DNA from: a virus
Direction: 5' to 3' (one strand)
DNA: 28,096 nt
Virus record (IMG/VR): IMGVR_UViG_3300044637_000770
Location: 1 to 28,096 of that record
The number at the start of each line of letters is the position of its first letter. The first letter of the stretch is position 1. The notes beneath the pieces were generated by a model. It had not been told where the DNA came from and made no database searches. It saw nothing but the letters and a program-made list of their open reading frames with translations. Positions 21,921 to 28,096 of the stretch are shown in pieces. A program made the translations under genes and the position numbers.

Positions 21921-22078
21921 TACTTTTTGGTTTTACGTTTTTGCTCTTGATACTTACGAGCCTTATCAAGGGCAGCTTTACGTTTTTCTTTATCGGTCAT
22001 CTCGGTGCCGTCTTCGTTCTTGGCTTCTTTTTTCTTTAGGTGTGCCAGGAACTGGGGAGGAATTTTACCTTTACTCAT
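21920..22078 (-). CDS. Small basic phage protein (52 aa), unknown function
   Basis: A short leftward frame starting MSKGKIPPQFLAHLKKKEAK and ending RKYQEQKRKTKK. The GKIPPQFLAHLKKK opening resembles a small, widespread phage protein that I recall as annotated only as hypothetical. It is highly charged and probably helical. It lies between the 65-residue gene (5-nt spacer) and terL, with its stop inside the terL-proximal hairpin. Location suggests a link to packaging, but the function is unknown. Confidence 0.72.
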   Translation of the reverse strand: MSKGKIPPQFLAHLKKKEAKNEDGTEMTDKEKRKAALDKARKYQEQKRKTKK

Positions 22079-22083
22079 GTCAA

Positions 22084-22281
22084 TTAAAACGAACGGGTAG
22101 AACGACCTGGTCCCATATCAATTCCTTTGCGCTCCAGAGGTGCACGTACGTCGCGAGACGGCTGCCCAGGCCCCTGTGACGCGTTCCGGCTCGGGAAGGC
22201 ATCTTCTGGTGGACGTGACTGTCCGCCCCTGTAGGGAGGCGTTGTACCAGCGATTGGGATAGAACGTCTACCAGCGCCCAT
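22084..22281 (-). CDS. Small R/P/G-rich protein (65 aa), unknown function
   Basis: A proline-, arginine- and glycine-rich protein (SIPIAGTTPPYRGGQSRPPED; GMGPGRSTRS-like end), strongly basic and probably disordered. It fits tightly between the possible small terminase (32-nt gap) and the 52-residue basic gene (5-nt gap). No domain or ribosome binding site is recognised. Its regular spacing is the main support. A nucleic-acid-binding or virion accessory role is only a guess. Confidence 0.55.
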   Translation of the reverse strand: MGAGRRSIPIAGTTPPYRGGQSRPPEDAFPSRNASQGPGQPSRDVRAPLERKGIDMGPGRSTRSF

Positions 22282-22313
22282 GTTCGTATTACTTTTTTTT
22301 CAGTTTAATGCAA

Positions 22314-22919
22314 CTATTCGTCTAATTGCATCTTTGCCCACACACTCATCGATGCTTCAAGCAAAGGAGCTTCAATGGGATCATCTTTGAAGATGCACAT
22401 GAGTTCACGAATGGCGCGGTCTGCACCGGCCATTAACAAACCCTTTCTGTCACGTGTTGAAGTAAACGTATCAATCTGTGCGATTGTGCCGCGTAATTCT
22501 TTTTGCATGGTTGCAATACGCGCAACGCCTGCATCACGCTTGATTTGAAATGTTTCAATGTCTTCTCTGAGTTTGCGAATGTCTTCCAACATTTCGTCAA
22601 TCTCTGCAAGAAGGATCTTGCGGTGATCTGGCTTGGGATAATTACACGCAACCCAAGCATCACAGGATGAAATAGATCCTGTGTACCCAAGGAAACGGGC
22701 GTATAAATAACACTCAATTACAGAGTAATTGTTACGTGCAAAAGAGATGAATGACTCCTGGGTCGACGAGTCAAGGTTATCGACCCAGGCTTCAAATAAC
22801 TCAGAATCTATAACCGCGTTGCGATTGCTGATAATCCCGTTCTTCGTCGCGCTGCTTGAACTCTTGAGCCTGCTCGGCAGAAGCTCGTTGCTCTTCAGCT
22901 CCTTTTCCGATTGTTTCAC
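22314..22919 (-). CDS. Possible terminase small subunit
   Basis: About 200 residues. The central region (ELFEAWVDNLDSSTQESFISF, then LYARFLGYTGSISSCDAWVA) could be an N-terminal helical DNA-binding unit. A long coiled coil follows (ILLAEIDEMLEDIRKLREDIE, then GVARIATMQKELRGTI), and the end is helical. A coiled-coil centre and a place just upstream of terL are typical of small terminases, but no signature is decisive. The start is uncertain: GTG 22919 has GGGAG 9 nt upstream, GTG 22967 gives a longer form, and either overlaps the 78-residue frame by more than 100 nt. The first 40 residues (K/S/N-rich) may therefore not be translated. Confidence 0.6.
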   Translation of the reverse strand: MKQSEKELKSNELLPSRLKSSSSATKNGIISNRNAVIDSELFEAWVDNLDSSTQESFISFARNNYSVIECYLYARFLGYTGSISSCDAWVACNYPKPDHRKILLAEIDEMLEDIRKLREDIETFQIKRDAGVARIATMQKELRGTIAQIDTFTSTRDRKGLLMAGADRAIRELMCIFKDDPIEAPLLEASMSVWAKMQLDE

Positions 22920-23037
22920 GTTCTTGTTCTCCCTTGTAGCCAGCGGCTTTTTCGCCAAATTCGGCACCTAGCTCAAGGGTAGCACGTGTTTCATCTTGAG
23001 ACGAACCATAATAACCTTCAGCGGCTTGTTTTTTCAA
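22801..23037 (-). CDS. Charged coiled-coil protein (78 aa), downstream part of a possible split gene
   Basis: An E/Q/K/R-rich helical segment (GEKAAGYKGEQERETIGKG; AEQAQEFKQRDEERDYQQS) ending GYRF. It has no ATG: the only start is a TTG directly after the TAA of the 73-residue gene, in the same reading frame and without a ribosome binding site. The two frames therefore read as one 152-residue protein interrupted by a single TAA. It may be translated by re-initiation or readthrough, or be the inactive end of a broken gene. Composition matches a small internal virion protein. Confidence 0.55.
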   Translation of the reverse strand: MKKQAAEGYYGSSQDETRATLELGAEFGEKAAGYKGEQERETIGKGAEEQRASAEQAQEFKQRDEERDYQQSQRGYRF

Positions 23038-23259
23038 TTACGCTTTAGTCGCATCGTCTAAAGATGAATCAGAATCTATCTCTCGAATGCGCTGCATATA
23101 ATTATCTCGATTTTTTTGATAATTATATGCAGCTCCAGCAGCGTTTCTGTACGCATCTAGGCGCTCGGCGTCTTCAGAAGACGACGAATTGCTTGATTGC
23201 TTAACAGGGCCGCTACCGGAATAACCCTCTGGCGCAACACCCGAAAGAAAACGTGACAT
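23038..23259 (-). CDS. Small S/D/Y-rich protein (73 aa), upstream part of a possible split gene
   Basis: Starts MSRFLSGVAPEGYSGSGPVK with a serine run, then a helical RLDAYRNAAGAAYNYQKNRD segment and an acidic end (DSDSSLDDATKA). It is followed in frame, after one TAA, by the 78-residue coiled-coil segment. It begins 10 nt after the 102-residue gene's stop without a clear ribosome binding site. No family is recognised. By neighbourhood it may be a minor virion protein. Confidence 0.58.
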   Translation of the reverse strand: MSRFLSGVAPEGYSGSGPVKQSSNSSSSEDAERLDAYRNAAGAAYNYQKNRDNYMQRIREIDSDSSLDDATKA

Positions 23260-23269
23260 TTAACAAAAA

Positions 23270-23578
23270 TCAGAAGTTGCTCATCATGCCAGCAAGACCA
23301 CCCGTCATAATGTCACGACGGCCTTCAACGGACTTTTGGCGTTGTTGCTTCATTTTAGAGGCCTCAAGTTTACCAAGGAGTCCCTCAAATTCGCTCATGT
23401 TAAAGCTAGAAGGAGTATATTCGCTTTCGTAAAGGGTTTTGCGAAGACCTTTGTAGGTGTCCTCGTCCATTCCTTTTTTGCCGGCCTCAATGCCAGAGCC
23501 ATACTGGGCATCTAAGTTTTTAAGCGCGTCAGCAAAGGTAAGGGCTTTGCCCGCTGCATCAAATCCGTATTTAGACAT
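23270..23578 (-). CDS. Small helical protein (102 aa), unknown function
   Basis: A soluble helical protein beginning MSKYGFDAAGKALTFADALK, with a conserved-looking middle (SSFNMSEFEGLLGKLEASKMK) and a methionine/glycine-rich end (GGLAGMMSNF). Lysine/glutamine-rich helices could form a coiled coil. It lies between the DUF4214-like gene (50-nt gap) and the 73-residue gene. No motif is recognised. It is likely part of the same virion-protein group. Confidence 0.62.
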   Translation of the reverse strand: MSKYGFDAAGKALTFADALKNLDAQYGSGIEAGKKGMDEDTYKGLRKTLYESEYTPSSFNMSEFEGLLGKLEASKMKQQRQKSVEGRRDIMTGGLAGMMSNF

Positions 23579-23628
23579 AATTAATTGCCCCAGTTAAATA
23601 ACTAAATAAATTATAACAAGACCAACTA

Positions 23629-24543
23629 TTACCAGAAACCAGAAACAAGATTTCCGTAAATTCCGGTCTTGGAAGAAATCTCTGCCACGTCTTTGGAACC
23701 TTTGTTTTTAATTTTTTGAATGTCTGCGTCAATCTGACCTTGCAGTTTGGTGAGTCCAGAGTTATAAGCAAATTCATCTCGCTGACGCATCTTTTGTTGC
23801 ATCTGCTCAATTTCGCCAACGCTGCCCGTAAAAGTATCGGGCATTGCTCCAAACTTAAGCCCAACTGTTTTTTGGGTCTCTTCGTCAAGGGTTGGAGAAA
23901 AAGCAGAGCCGGTGGAAATGGTGTAACGCCCAGTGCTTTTTTGCCAGTCGGGAGCACCGTCAATTCCTTTGACAGTTGTTTTTTCACTGGGACCAAAATA
24001 AGTACGGTAGTAATTTTCTAGATAACTACCGCCGACTTTTTCTTTGTACTCATCACTGCTTTTAATTGAAGTGCCAATTGCATCAATATCAAGTTTGCCT
24101 CCTGATTTGGAAATCTCATCAAGGCGTGTTTGTAGTTCCTGGTCAGATGCTTTGCGTCCCAATAGATCTTGGAATGTACGCTGAACAAGCGTTTCCCTTT
24201 GTGCAGGAAGCTGCTCAAGTTCGTATTGTTTAATAGCCTGCAGCTGAGGTTCAATGTCACCAGCCTCTAGCCCATATCGTTGCTGAAAATCTTTAAGTTG
24301 ATCCGCTGCGGCACTAGAAGTTAATGCGCCAGATTTAAGCTGCTGTTGAAAAATATTTGAGTACGAACCAAGGTTTGTTTTACCTGCAGTACGTAAGTTA
24401 GATAAACGGGTGGCTTCTTCTTGTTCTTGTTGTTCTTTTTTCTGACGCGCCGTTTCAACATCTTTTGCCAGCTGCGCATAATAAGCGCGTTGTTCAGCGC
24501 TCTCTTTCGGAGCTTCTACCTTTGTTCTGCCACCGCCACCCAT
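23629..24543 (-). CDS. Coiled-coil virion-type protein with DUF4214-like domain
   Basis: A 304-residue protein. After a glycine-rich start (MGGGGRTKVE), residues 15-50 form a strongly charged coiled coil and 60-118 a helical region. Residues about 121-170 (RTFQDLLGRKASDQELQTRLD, ending SDEYKEKV) resemble the DUF4214 repeat (Y/FxxLLGRxxDxxGL...SxEY), a domain also found in bacterial surface and linker-type proteins. The C-terminus is another helical pair. AGGAA precedes the ATG. Its neighbours are hydrophobic internal-type virion proteins, so a structural or ejection role is likely. The DUF4214 match is moderate and was judged by eye. Confidence 0.68.
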   Translation of the reverse strand: MGGGGRTKVEAPKESAEQRAYYAQLAKDVETARQKKEQQEQEEATRLSNLRTAGKTNLGSYSNIFQQQLKSGALTSSAAADQLKDFQQRYGLEAGDIEPQLQAIKQYELEQLPAQRETLVQRTFQDLLGRKASDQELQTRLDEISKSGGKLDIDAIGTSIKSSDEYKEKVGGSYLENYYRTYFGPSEKTTVKGIDGAPDWQKSTGRYTISTGSAFSPTLDEETQKTVGLKFGAMPDTFTGSVGEIEQMQQKMRQRDEFAYNSGLTKLQGQIDADIQKIKNKGSKDVAEISSKTGIYGNLVSGFW

Positions 24544-24568
24544 TTTTCCTGATTCCTTTTATTGTATT

Positions 24569-25138
24569 TTAAGCAGTCTGCATCCAGGCCGGATTTGTAT
24601 AACGAGAAGAAGCAAAAGCAGGTGCACCAAACATTGCGTCTGTTACGGCACGTCGCTCAGATGCAGTAATAGCCATTTGGTTGGCTCGATCACGTGCACT
24701 TGCTTCGCGTGCCTCAGGGGAAAGCATGTCACGTACCTGGCGCTTTCTTCCTTCAGAAGCTAAGAACTGCTCTTGCGGTTCAAAAAATAAATTCTCGTAA
24801 TTACGAGCACGTTTTTGACGTTCGTATTCGTATTCAGGAGCAACTGTTGTATTAAACAACCCCTGCTGGCCTTGACGAAAAGCACCTTGCATGGCCATAT
24901 TTGCCTGCATGGTTGCAATATCAGCAGCTGTTTGGCTTCTATTGGCTTCTGCTTGGCCGCCTGTAATGCCACTAAATATGCTGCTGCCTAATGCAGCTGC
25001 AGCCATAAATGGAAATGCCATACCTTTACCTCCTACTTTGGCAAACGGATTGTTTTCTAAAATAGACGGACTAGATTTAAATACATCCTGGGCTACAGGT
25101 GTTGTGTCGTACCCAAAAGTATTTGTGCTCCAGGTCAT
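24569..25138 (-). CDS. Putative internal virion protein (189 aa) with membrane-active segment
   Basis: Begins MTWSTNTFGYDTTPVAQDVF. Residues about 38-60 (GKGMAFPFMAAAALGSSIF) form a hydrophobic small-residue segment, and a long Q/A/E-rich helix follows (QAEANRSQTAADIATMQANM). The C-terminal half is charged helices (EPQEQFLASEGRKRQVRDML; SARDRANQMAITASERRAV). This helix-hydrophobic-helix pattern resembles ejected inner-capsid proteins of short-tailed phages, but no family match is claimed. AAGG precedes the ATG. Confidence 0.62.
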   Translation of the reverse strand: MTWSTNTFGYDTTPVAQDVFKSSPSILENNPFAKVGGKGMAFPFMAAAALGSSIFSGITGGQAEANRSQTAADIATMQANMAMQGAFRQGQQGLFNTTVAPEYEYERQKRARNYENLFFEPQEQFLASEGRKRQVRDMLSPEAREASARDRANQMAITASERRAVTDAMFGAPAFASSRYTNPAWMQTA

Positions 25139-25156
25139 CTTGTTATTTTACCTTAC

Positions 25157-25570
25157 TTAAAAATAACGCTGGCCAACAACAGGAGCAGGTACGCCAACAG
25201 CTTGGCGTCCAGCGAGATAAGCATTCCCAACATTGGCAATACCCTGACCTACATAATCATAAGGTAAACGCCCGCCACCAAAAGCTGAGTAAGCAGCTTT
25301 ACCTAGATTGGAGATAATATCGTTGGTCATACGATATTTCATCTGCTGCTCACCACGGGCTTTATCGAACGTCAGTTGTTGTTCCAGGAGTTTTTGACGT
25401 GCTTCAGGAGTATTTTGTTCAATAGCCCAATCAATTAGCCGTTGTCCAGCAGGATCAGCAGATTTAAACATTTCAATTGCCCTTGGTTTATCTGATTCAG
25501 AAAGGGCTTGATACTCAGGTGAACTGAGAAAAGAAAAAGGTTCTAAATATTTTTGTGCAATACTGGCCAT
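25157..25570 (-). CDS. Helical putative virion protein (137 aa)
   Basis: Soluble at its N-terminus (SSPEYQALSESDKPRAIEMF) with a helical middle (EQQLTFDKARGEQQMKYRM), then glycine/alanine/valine-rich toward the end (GIANVGNAYLAGRQAVGVPA). A perfect GGAGGT lies 9 nt before the ATG, one of the strongest ribosome binding sites in this block. No domain is recognised. It is co-transcribed with the other probable internal virion proteins, with gaps of 15-20 nt. Confidence 0.62.
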   Translation of the reverse strand: MASIAQKYLEPFSFLSSPEYQALSESDKPRAIEMFKSADPAGQRLIDWAIEQNTPEARQKLLEQQLTFDKARGEQQMKYRMTNDIISNLGKAAYSAFGGGRLPYDYVGQGIANVGNAYLAGRQAVGVPAPVVGQRYF

Positions 25571-25585
25571 TGTGATAACCTCCTA

Positions 25586-26383
25586 TCAGCCCAGAGGGCC
25601 GCGAATGCCGGTCTGCAGCACGGAAGCCTGGTAAGGATTAGAAGTCAGCATCTGCGAAGTAAGTCCAGTTGCACCAGACATTGCCTGACCTGCAAGTTGC
25701 ATGCCGCCCAGGTTGCGCTGAAGCTGTGCAGTTAACCCTGCTAGTTGCTGGTTCATTTGCATTTGACGGCCCACATCACGATCCTTCATTTTATTCGTGA
25801 TTTGGAAGCTGCGCTCCAGGGCTTCGGCAGGCATATTTACACCCATTTGCTTAAGGGCAAGCATCTGGTTCAATTCTTGCTGACTCATGCCGCCCAGGCC
25901 AGCTTCTTTGCCTGTACCAGCAGCAGTACCTGCTTCACGTTGAGTACCAGCGATTGCACTAGCTGCGTCACCCACTGCGTTTTGTGTGCCACCGACAAGT
26001 TGATTACCGAGTGCACCAACACCAGAACCAAGTTGTGCACCAAGGTTGGAACCAAGGAGGCTACCACCTGCATACAGAGCACCTTTGGCAAGCATGGCGG
26101 GAAGACCTGCAGCGGGAATTGCACCGGCAAGGCCTTTCATCGCCTGACCCGCAGCAAACGCACCGCCTGCAGCGCCAAGAGCACCCATCACGTCACCTTG
26201 GGCAAGTTCTCCCACGGCAACAGCAGCGCCAGGTGCATAGCGAGCAGCTCTGCCAAGACCGCCACGATTTGCATCGATAAATTCTTTAGATGCAGTTGTG
26301 CCGCTGTTAAGCAGGTTCATCAACTGTTCAAATGCATTGGGGTCCGGTTTTTGGTAGGGAACCAATCCCATTTCGTTAATCAT
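25586..26383 (-). CDS. A/G-rich hydrophobic putative ejection protein (265 aa)
   Basis: An amphipathic N-terminus (PNAFEQLMNLLNSGTTASKEF) is followed by about 100 residues of A/G/L-rich hydrophobic helices with glycine-zipper spacing (GVGALGNQLVGG; LAGAIPAAGLPAMLAKGALY). The C-terminal part is a glutamine/methionine-rich helix (QMQMNQQLAGLTAQLQRNL). Such sequences are typical of proteins that insert into or cross the host membrane during genome entry. No signal peptide or enzymatic motif is present. The family is unknown. Confidence 0.65.
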   Translation of the reverse strand: MINEMGLVPYQKPDPNAFEQLMNLLNSGTTASKEFIDANRGGLGRAARYAPGAAVAVGELAQGDVMGALGAAGGAFAAGQAMKGLAGAIPAAGLPAMLAKGALYAGGSLLGSNLGAQLGSGVGALGNQLVGGTQNAVGDAASAIAGTQREAGTAAGTGKEAGLGGMSQQELNQMLALKQMGVNMPAEALERSFQITNKMKDRDVGRQMQMNQQLAGLTAQLQRNLGGMQLAGQAMSGATGLTSQMLTSNPYQASVLQTGIRGPLG

Positions 26384-26418
26384 CTGAACCTTATGATTTA
26401 TTTATTACTTTAATTTTA

Positions 26419-27378
26419 TCAGCTTATATTCTGATCGTAAGTATTGGTAGATGGGTAGGTAGGACGATTGCCCATTGCAATAACCTCATTAACTGCATTA
26501 CCAAGTAACACACCGCCAATGGAACCACCAACTGCAGCAGCAAAGCCACCAGCAAGGCGACGTGCTGGACGGTTAGGTGTACTGACGGGAGTCTTTTGGG
26601 ATAACGCTGCTTTTGCTGCAAGAGTGCCGCCAACAAAACCACCTGCCATTGGGATGTTGGCGGGGAAGCCAAGAAGACGAACCTCTGGATTGCCCTCCAG
26701 ATTCTCCATAGTTCCTTTCACAACACCAAGCCCAAGCAAACCTTTGTCTTGGTACAGGAATCGTTGGTAGTTGCCCCAGCGCTCAGGTGTCAGGTCGGGA
26801 ATATCTTGTTTTGCAGTTTCATACTTAAGGGGATCTCCAGTACGCCCTAAGAAAAAGCGTTCGAATAATTCAGCACCAGGTTGAGTAGTAGTGCGCCGGT
26901 CATCTGTGCCCAACTCACTGTATCTTTGTGCGTACCCTTTGGGACGAAACTGTTCTTCCGGATTTGTAATGTCGTAAGTGCCAGCGGCTGCAATAGCTGG
27001 AATACCAATACCTGCGGTAATAGCTGCTTTACCTGTTGCCGAGCGCGTATATTTGCCAAGATATAAATCACTCAGTCCAGTCGAGATTGCAAGAGGATGG
27101 TTCCAGCGCCAGAAGTAGGTGCGGCTGCCGTCATTAGCAACGTCCACCAATCCCCTAGATGCATAAGCACCTAGGAATTCAACCGGATCTTTTTTAAAAC
27201 TTACGCCTTGTCCTTTTAGTTCCGTTCGATAACGAGGATCAAAAATACTTTGGCCGTAACCCGTTTTATTAATTAAATCACGCTGGGCGGCGTCTGCTTT
27301 TCTGACACCGGATACAAAACTTTTACCAGCCTGTTGAAGCTTTTCAGGGATATCTGAAATTAAATTCTTTGCAAACAT
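26419..27378 (-). CDS. Putative virion protein (319 aa) with two hydrophobic segments
   Basis: The soluble N-terminal half carries aromatic-rich stretches (NDGSRTYFWRWNHPLAISTG) and is followed by a hydrophobic helix (AAITAGIGIPAIAAAGTY). A middle domain (LFERFFLGRTGDPLKYETA) leads to a second hydrophobic small-residue segment (GGFAAAVGGSIGGVLLGNAV) near the end. The ATG overlaps the stop of the upstream 230-residue gene (TAATG), so the two are coupled. The layout is compatible with an ejected membrane-interacting virion protein. No family is recognised. Confidence 0.65.
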   Translation of the reverse strand: MFAKNLISDIPEKLQQAGKSFVSGVRKADAAQRDLINKTGYGQSIFDPRYRTELKGQGVSFKKDPVEFLGAYASRGLVDVANDGSRTYFWRWNHPLAISTGLSDLYLGKYTRSATGKAAITAGIGIPAIAAAGTYDITNPEEQFRPKGYAQRYSELGTDDRRTTTQPGAELFERFFLGRTGDPLKYETAKQDIPDLTPERWGNYQRFLYQDKGLLGLGVVKGTMENLEGNPEVRLLGFPANIPMAGGFVGGTLAAKAALSQKTPVSTPNRPARRLAGGFAAAVGGSIGGVLLGNAVNEVIAMGNRPTYPSTNTYDQNIS

Positions 27379-28070
27379 TAGATTGCACCCCTGGACAAGC
27401 CATACGGATCAAGAGCGTTTGGTGCAACATAAGATGCTTCACCCGTCAAAGCACGTTGCGGCAAGCCTTGGATTTGAAAGTTGGTTCCAGGAGCAATTAA
27501 TTCTTGCTGCAGGTTGTTGACTGCTTGCCTTTGCGTATCTTGTTGTGTGGCAACTTGCTCTTGGTTTTGCGGTTGATACGGAGGTTGCATGCCTGCAAGC
27601 AGCATGGTTGACAAGACAGGCGATGCACCCATCGCAATGTTTTGCGGGAGAGAAGGTTGATAATGGCTGCGGGTAACTGTTTTGCCTTCTTTGTTTTTAT
27701 ATGACAAAGTCCCAGACATACCTGGAGACATTCTTCCAGCTAATGCAACGCCACCTGCGCCAATGCCAAAATCCAGACCAGCTGCCAATGCTGCTTGGCC
27801 GAGATCTCCCGTACCCATGTAGGTAAGACCACCTGCTAACAGTGAATTGGGTACCAGCATCTCTGCTAGTTGCCTGGTGGTTGAGGGGGAGGCTTCTACT
27901 GCATTACCAAGGTTGCGTACGGGCGCCATGTATTCGATGTTGTCGCCTTTTCCAACGACACCCACACGTACTTGCTTGGCGGGGCCGCCCATGCCGATAT
28001 TGCCCAGACGCGCCTTCAAGCCCTGTAGAGTTGCTCCTAATCCACGTAGCACGTCAGCGCGGCCAGCCAT
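27378..28070 (-). CDS. Putative virion protein (230 aa), first gene of the visible operon
   Basis: Starts MAGRADVLRGLGATLQGLKA with an amphipathic basic helix. A hydrophobic A/G/L-rich centre follows (GQAALAAGLDFGIGAGGVALA), then a short beta segment (SGTLSYKNKEGKTVTRSHY) and a Q-rich C-terminus (QPQNQEQVATQQDTQRQAV). It fits the same internal/ejection class as the next four genes. A GGTAG lies just upstream, and an ATATAAT is present at the window edge on the minus strand. Its stop overlaps the next ATG. Confidence 0.63.
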   Translation of the reverse strand: MAGRADVLRGLGATLQGLKARLGNIGMGGPAKQVRVGVVGKGDNIEYMAPVRNLGNAVEASPSTTRQLAEMLVPNSLLAGGLTYMGTGDLGQAALAAGLDFGIGAGGVALAGRMSPGMSGTLSYKNKEGKTVTRSHYQPSLPQNIAMGASPVLSTMLLAGMQPPYQPQNQEQVATQQDTQRQAVNNLQQELIAPGTNFQIQGLPQRALTGEASYVAPNALDPYGLSRGAI

Positions 28071-28096
28071 ATTTTCTACCTTTTCTTTGATTATAT
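28071..28096 (-). promoter_or_regulatory. Ribosome binding region and possible -10 element at the window edge
   Basis: In the leftward direction the edge reads ATATAAT (28090-28096), followed after about 10 nt by AAGGTAG and then the ATG at 28070. The hexamer TATAAT matches a sigma-70 -10 box, but the -35 region would lie outside the window, so the promoter cannot be confirmed. Confidence 0.3.

Noticed and set aside
25745-26413. Rightward open frame of 222 codons opposite the A/G-rich gene
   Set aside because: Its translation is C/T/H/S-rich, as expected from the complement of alanine/glycine codons. The leftward frame fits the operon.
1-28096. tRNA genes, CRISPR arrays, insertion sequences, integrase or psbA-type photosynthesis genes
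   Set aside because: I looked for cloverleaf patterns, regularly spaced repeats, transposase or recombinase motifs and photosystem proteins and saw none. Only nblA links directly to photosynthesis.

Overview
This window looks like the late (packaging, capsid, virion and lysis) region of a tailed double-stranded DNA phage that infects a phycobilisome-containing cyanobacterium. The phage call rests on a terminase large subunit, portal, scaffold and major capsid genes in canonical order, virion-associated cell-wall hydrolases, a GH24 lysozyme, a DUF3310 protein and free-standing HNH endonucleases. The host call rests mainly on an NblA-family protein (phycobilisome degradation) at 1242-1532. Such genes are known from freshwater cyanophages such as Ma-LMM01 and PaV-LD, so a freshwater host is my best guess. 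I see no tail sheath, tube or recognisable tape-measure gene. The arrangement recalls the poorly characterised freshwater S-EIV1-like lineage, but I could not check that by alignment.

Layout, in the leftward direction of transcription from the right edge. (1) 22801-28070: a run of small and medium alanine/glycine-rich, amphipathic or coiled-coil proteins, probably internal or ejected virion proteins. (2) 19859-22919: a possible small terminase, two small basic or proline-rich proteins, the large terminase, a membrane-anchored coiled-coil protein and an AbrB/MazE-like protein. (3) 14059-19858: two small proteins, the portal, a scaffold-like protein whose start lies 548 nt inside the portal gene in another frame, a hydrophobic protein, the major capsid protein and a probable capsid surface protein. 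(4) 7450-14018: a helix-hairpin-helix protein, an M23-type peptidase with its motifs in permuted order, structural proteins, a tail-lysozyme-like protein and a 520-residue structural protein with split SWIM-like metal ligands. (5) 7179-7397: one rightward HTH gene with its own apparent promoter and terminator. (6) 748-7043: an HNH gene, a 1134-residue repeat-containing virion-like protein, small conserved-looking basic proteins, a second endonuclease-like gene, lysozyme, nblA and a third HNH gene. (7) 1-747: the start of a leftward gene running off the window and a rightward DUF3310 gene.

Many leftward genes overlap by 1-4 nt (TAATG, TGATG or ATGA junctions), indicating translational coupling in long operons. 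One clear intrinsic terminator (13562-13591) divides the late transcript. The virion genes would build and fill the capsid and open the host wall on entry (M23 and tail lysozyme). The GH24 lysozyme would act at exit, and NblA would dismantle the host light-harvesting antenna during infection. No tRNA, rRNA, CRISPR array or insertion sequence was recognised.
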